Assembly: GCA_015657535.1 (NCBI GenBank)
Contig: JADHZB010001073.1
Coordinates: 18,039 to 29,010 of the forward strand
Direction of reading: 5' to 3'
DNA length: 10,972 bases
DNA from: Nephromyces sp. MM_2019
Lineage: Eukaryota; Apicomplexa; Aconoidasida; Nephromycida
Of this stretch, positions 8,112 to 10,972 are shown piece after piece. The stretch's first letter is position 1; every line of letters begins with the position of its first letter. A model generated the notes under the pieces. It was not told the DNA's origin. It made no database searches and saw nothing but the letters and a program-made list of their open reading frames with translations. The translations under genes were made by a program, and so were the position numbers.

Positions 8112-9340
8112 ACTGAAGCACTCTACACATACATATATACGCTTGTATACATATTTATAGTTTATTTTATAACACATACAAAATCAACTAAAAACAATTA
8201 AAATTAAAATATTCAAGCTTCAAAATAAGGAAAATAAAGCGTAATTCATTATTTACATATAATAGCACGGAGTCTTATCGATAGAATCCTTAAATACATT
8301 CATAATCTCATCATATACACTATTTTTTAAAATTATAAATATAGGAAAATTTATAAACATGCAACTTTTTACGTGTATATATAATTGTGTACTTTAATTC
8401 AAAAACTTAATAAATTATACTCCTTGATTGGACAATCACATACACAAATATATAGGCATTTAACCACTTTTGACATTTATCAAATTAGTATATTTTATTT
8501 ATATGTATATAGATATATATATATCTTGAAGCAATTCCCTTCATGATGATATTTTTTTTTCTCACACACACGTTAATTTTATTTTTAAACAAACTTTGAT
8601 AATATTTATTTTTATGAAAATAATTTTACTCTATATGATTATGAGTGAAACTATAATATATACATATATTTGTGAATTCAAATGTGCATATAATAAATTT
8701 ACAAGAAAAATATAATTCAGATATGTGAGCTATGAAAAATTCATTTATATTTAAACAAAGATATGAATAAAATTAATAAAAATAATTTGCAAGATTGCCA
8801 TGTACGGAAATGTTTAAAATATCATAAACTTAGTACATACCATCTATCTTTTAGCTACATACACTTTTTTTTAATTACATAATTTAATAAAATACACAAT
8901 ACTTATAAGCTAGTACTATGAGATCACATACACATTAACAATTACCTATAATAACAAATTATTTTATGATAAAAATTAGCTACACATGCATCATCATCTT
9001 ATCCACACATACACATTACTTATACACACATCCTGGATCATGCAAATTACTTACAAACACACATTGTTAGGTTACATTCCTAACTTATAACTCACACTTG
9101 TAATTGGCTTACACATATTACTAACTTAGAATTGGCTTAAATATATTACTTTCATAGTATCCACATTACTAAATTAGCTTTGGTTTACATACGTCATTAC
9201 TTACACCCATACATATAACAAGTTTATACTACGAATATTGATAACTACACTTATAATATTATCTTAAGTAATCACACAAGTCATCTTCAACACAAATATT
9301 TGTTACCTAGTTAAAAAAAAACTTGATTATATCAACACAA
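7938..9340. other. Intergenic AT-rich DNA between the two genes
   Basis: This region holds (TA)n runs at about 7968-7987 and 8080-8106, an A/T-rich middle and a C/A-rich last 400 bases. No coding frame is evident. AATAAA at 8233-8238 is one candidate poly(A) signal for the SET-PHD transcript but is about 300 bases past the stop. The last part (9060-9340) should contain the promoter and leader of the methyltransferase gene. Confidence 0.6.
9066..9176. repeat. Small hairpin and imperfect 28-base direct repeats
   Basis: GTTAGG at 9066-9071 pairs perfectly with CCTAAC at 9079-9084 across a 7-base loop. Next, AATTGGCTTA occurs at 9102-9111 and 9130-9139, each followed by ATATTACT (9115 and 9143), a period of 28. 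A weaker third copy, CACATTACTAAATTAG, ends at 9176. The cluster lies 160-280 bases upstream of the methyltransferase start, so a regulatory role is possible but unproven. Confidence 0.45.
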
Positions 9341-10417
9341 ATGGAGGATGATTATATCTCTAATTTAACAACCCACAGTTACTGGGAGTTAAATTTTGAA
9401 GAAGATTTGAACAATTTTTTCGACACAAATGGTGAACAATATGGAGAGGAATGGTTTGAAGATCATAGATGTAAAAAAATCATAAAATGGACTGAAAATT
9501 TAATAAAAAAACATCCATTTTATATTAACTCACAACTTGCAAATATAAATTCATCACAGACAACACAACTAATCCGATCAGAAACTACACACACAAATAC
9601 ATCCGAAACTAAACATATATCAGAAAAAAATCTCACAACAGAACCAAATAGTTCAAATTTTAATACACCACCAACTTCTACAAAGACAACAACACCCTCA
9701 TCTTCATCTAGAGGAGAGCAAACCTTTCATCAAGGTGAAGCATATCCCGACACTAATAACTTTAAGCAATGCCAACCAAAAGTGTTGGATATTGGGTGTG
9801 GAAATGGCGTATTTCTTATACGCCTTGCAAAGCAGGGTTTTCGTGAATTAATGGGCATTGACTACTCCGAAAATGCAATTAAATTAGCAAAGGCAATTTC
9901 CGCACAAGAAGGATTTGAGTACATATATTTTTACCACAAAAATTTTGTTGAAGGTGATGAGGAAGAAGGTAAAGACACACATCAAGAAGTATCTTCTCCT
10001 GCTCACCCTCCACTAGCTGTACCCAACTCCACAATTCTGTCCAATAATAATTCAACGGATAAGCAAAGCATTTCTATGGAACAAGAGGAAACTCCCGGTG
10101 ATTTGATTTGGCCTAACTATCCACCACCACCAGTAGACCTATTGAATGATAAGGGTGTGTTTGATATTTTCTTTATGGGAAATAAGATTGATATTTACAA
10201 AAAATCGATAACCAAATTTCTTAAAGAAAATACAATTTTTATAATAACATCATGTAATGCATCATATGATGATATTTTACAATGTTTTTCAACACATCAA
10301 GCAGATGTTCAGTTTCATTTTGAATTCTTAGAAGAACTTAAGTTTCCAACATTTAGTTTTGGTGGTGTGAAAGGTCAACCAATCACAACTATTGCATTTT
10401 TAATAAAATCAAAATAA
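9341..10417 (+). CDS. Probable eEF1A lysine methyltransferase (EFM4/METTL10 family)
   Basis: This 358-residue single-exon protein is a class I (seven-beta-strand) SAM-dependent methyltransferase of the EFM4/METTL10 (EEF1AKMT2) family. That family methylates one lysine of translation elongation factor eEF1A in the cytosol. Seen: the N-terminal SYWELNFEEDLNNF and GEEWFEDHRCKKIIKW blocks (13-50); SAM-binding motif I VLDIGCGNG (148-156); acidic strand GIDYSENAI (172-180); the DKGVFD block (270-275); ITSCN (302-306); and LLEEL-like FLEELKFPTFSFGG (329-342), a family hallmark. Two low-complexity inserts, about 64-145 (Thr/Ser/Asn) and 204-266 (Glu, Ser, Asn, Pro), explain its length; from memory yeast Efm4 and human METTL10 are about 257 and 291 residues. 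The ATG at 9341 has A at -3 and G at +4; the frame extends six codons upstream only through a TTG. The catalytic core is intact and the gene is probably functional. The target lysine is inferred from the family. Confidence 0.88.
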   Translation: MEDDYISNLTTHSYWELNFEEDLNNFFDTNGEQYGEEWFEDHRCKKIIKWTENLIKKHPFYINSQLANINSSQTTQLIRSETTHTNTSETKHISEKNLTTEPNSSNFNTPPTSTKTTTPSSSSRGEQTFHQGEAYPDTNNFKQCQPKVLDIGCGNGVFLIRLAKQGFRELMGIDYSENAIKLAKAISAQEGFEYIYFYHKNFVEGDEEEGKDTHQEVSSPAHPPLAVPNSTILSNNNSTDKQSISMEQEETPGDLIWPNYPPPPVDLLNDKGVFDIFFMGNKIDIYKKSITKFLKENTIFIITSCNASYDDILQCFSTHQADVQFHFEFLEELKFPTFSFGGVKGQPITTIAFLIKSK

Positions 10418-10972
10418 TTCATAAAAATATATATATATATATATTGAAATCACTTGTTATGAACTATATATAAAATCACAAGTTTATAAGAATCTCATAT
10501 ATACAATATGTATAAATTTTGTATAGGAGTGTATTAAATAATCTTTTAATGATTTTATGATAAATGAAGTTTAATAATTTATCAGATTTTGAACAAATAA
10601 AAATAATTCTGTTTTTAAGAATCGAAATAATAATATATTATTATACTAGAAAAAAAGAAATAAATAAATGTTTAATTTTGAATTAGAATAGGGTGATCAG
10701 TATTGTTCTATTGTAAGGATATAATGCCTATATAATAAATCGAACAATGTGTTTATATAGCCTGTGAACAATATATATTAGTTAATTATATCAATTGTAT
10801 ATCAAATACAAAGTGTTCATGGCTATAAAATGCAAGATATATGTTGGTCAGTGTAGAAAGTATTTAATGGGTGTGATCAAACTTCTACTTAACACAACAC
10901 CATTCTAGCCAAATCCCACTTATAAAAAAAATATAATTAATTCATAGAATTATAATATTTTCCGAAATATAT
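10418..10972. other. 3' flank, no gene seen
   Basis: This is AT-rich DNA after the methyltransferase stop, with a (TA)n run at about 10427-10443. AATAAA at 10596-10601, followed by a T-rich stretch (10608-10617), is a candidate poly(A) signal; another AATAAA overlaps the last codons of the gene. The final 300 bases are slightly less AT-rich but show no coding frame of useful length and no RNA gene I can recognise. They could belong to the next gene's leader or to an intron. Confidence 0.5.

Noticed and set aside
9066..9084. GTTAGG resembling a telomeric unit
   Set aside because: It is one copy within a hairpin, with no tandem array.

Overview
The window looks like nuclear DNA of a small-celled eukaryote. 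It is strongly AT-rich and full of (CA)n/(TG)n and (TA)n microsatellites. It has spliceosomal GT-AG introns, ATG starts in an A-rich context, and protein families found only in eukaryotes (SET plus PHD chromatin protein; EFM4/METTL10 methyltransferase). The large low-complexity inserts in otherwise conserved proteins are typical of AT-rich protists. From memory, the SET-then-PHD layout resembles proteins of oomycetes and other stramenopiles, so an SAR-type protist is my best guess, but the sequence alone does not fix the lineage.

Layout. Bases 1-3460 hold no convincing gene. There is a compound (CA)n array at about 31-190, a second array punctuated by CGCAAA at about 895-1100, a TG-rich stretch at about 1130-1520, then AT-rich DNA with a nested inverted repeat (1806-1909) and a repeated module (about 3130-3370). 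Bases 3658-7937 carry one three-exon gene, reconstructed here by joining 3658-4411, 4791-5069 and 5779-7937. Both junctions are phase 1 and the join gives an uninterrupted 1,063-residue protein. Bases 7938-9340 are noncoding. Bases 9341-10417 are a single-exon methyltransferase gene. Bases 10418-10972 show no gene.

The first gene is a composite chromatin protein. It has a Ser/Thr/Pro-rich N-terminus, a helical region, a SET methyltransferase domain split by an intron, a PHD finger with a long insertion, a four-copy 15-residue repeat, a Cys/His block, a His/Thr/Asn tract that mirrors the CA microsatellites, and a Tudor-like C-terminal domain. It probably reads and writes histone marks. The second gene is a probable eEF1A lysine methyltransferase (EFM4/METTL10 family) with two low-complexity inserts. 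Both are lysine-methyltransferase-type enzymes on the same strand, but the sequence shows no other functional link between them.

No mobile element, CRISPR array, rRNA or tRNA gene was found. The most interesting material is the domain architecture and odd catalytic residues of the SET protein, its interrupted PHD finger, and the way simple repeats appear to have entered coding sequence.
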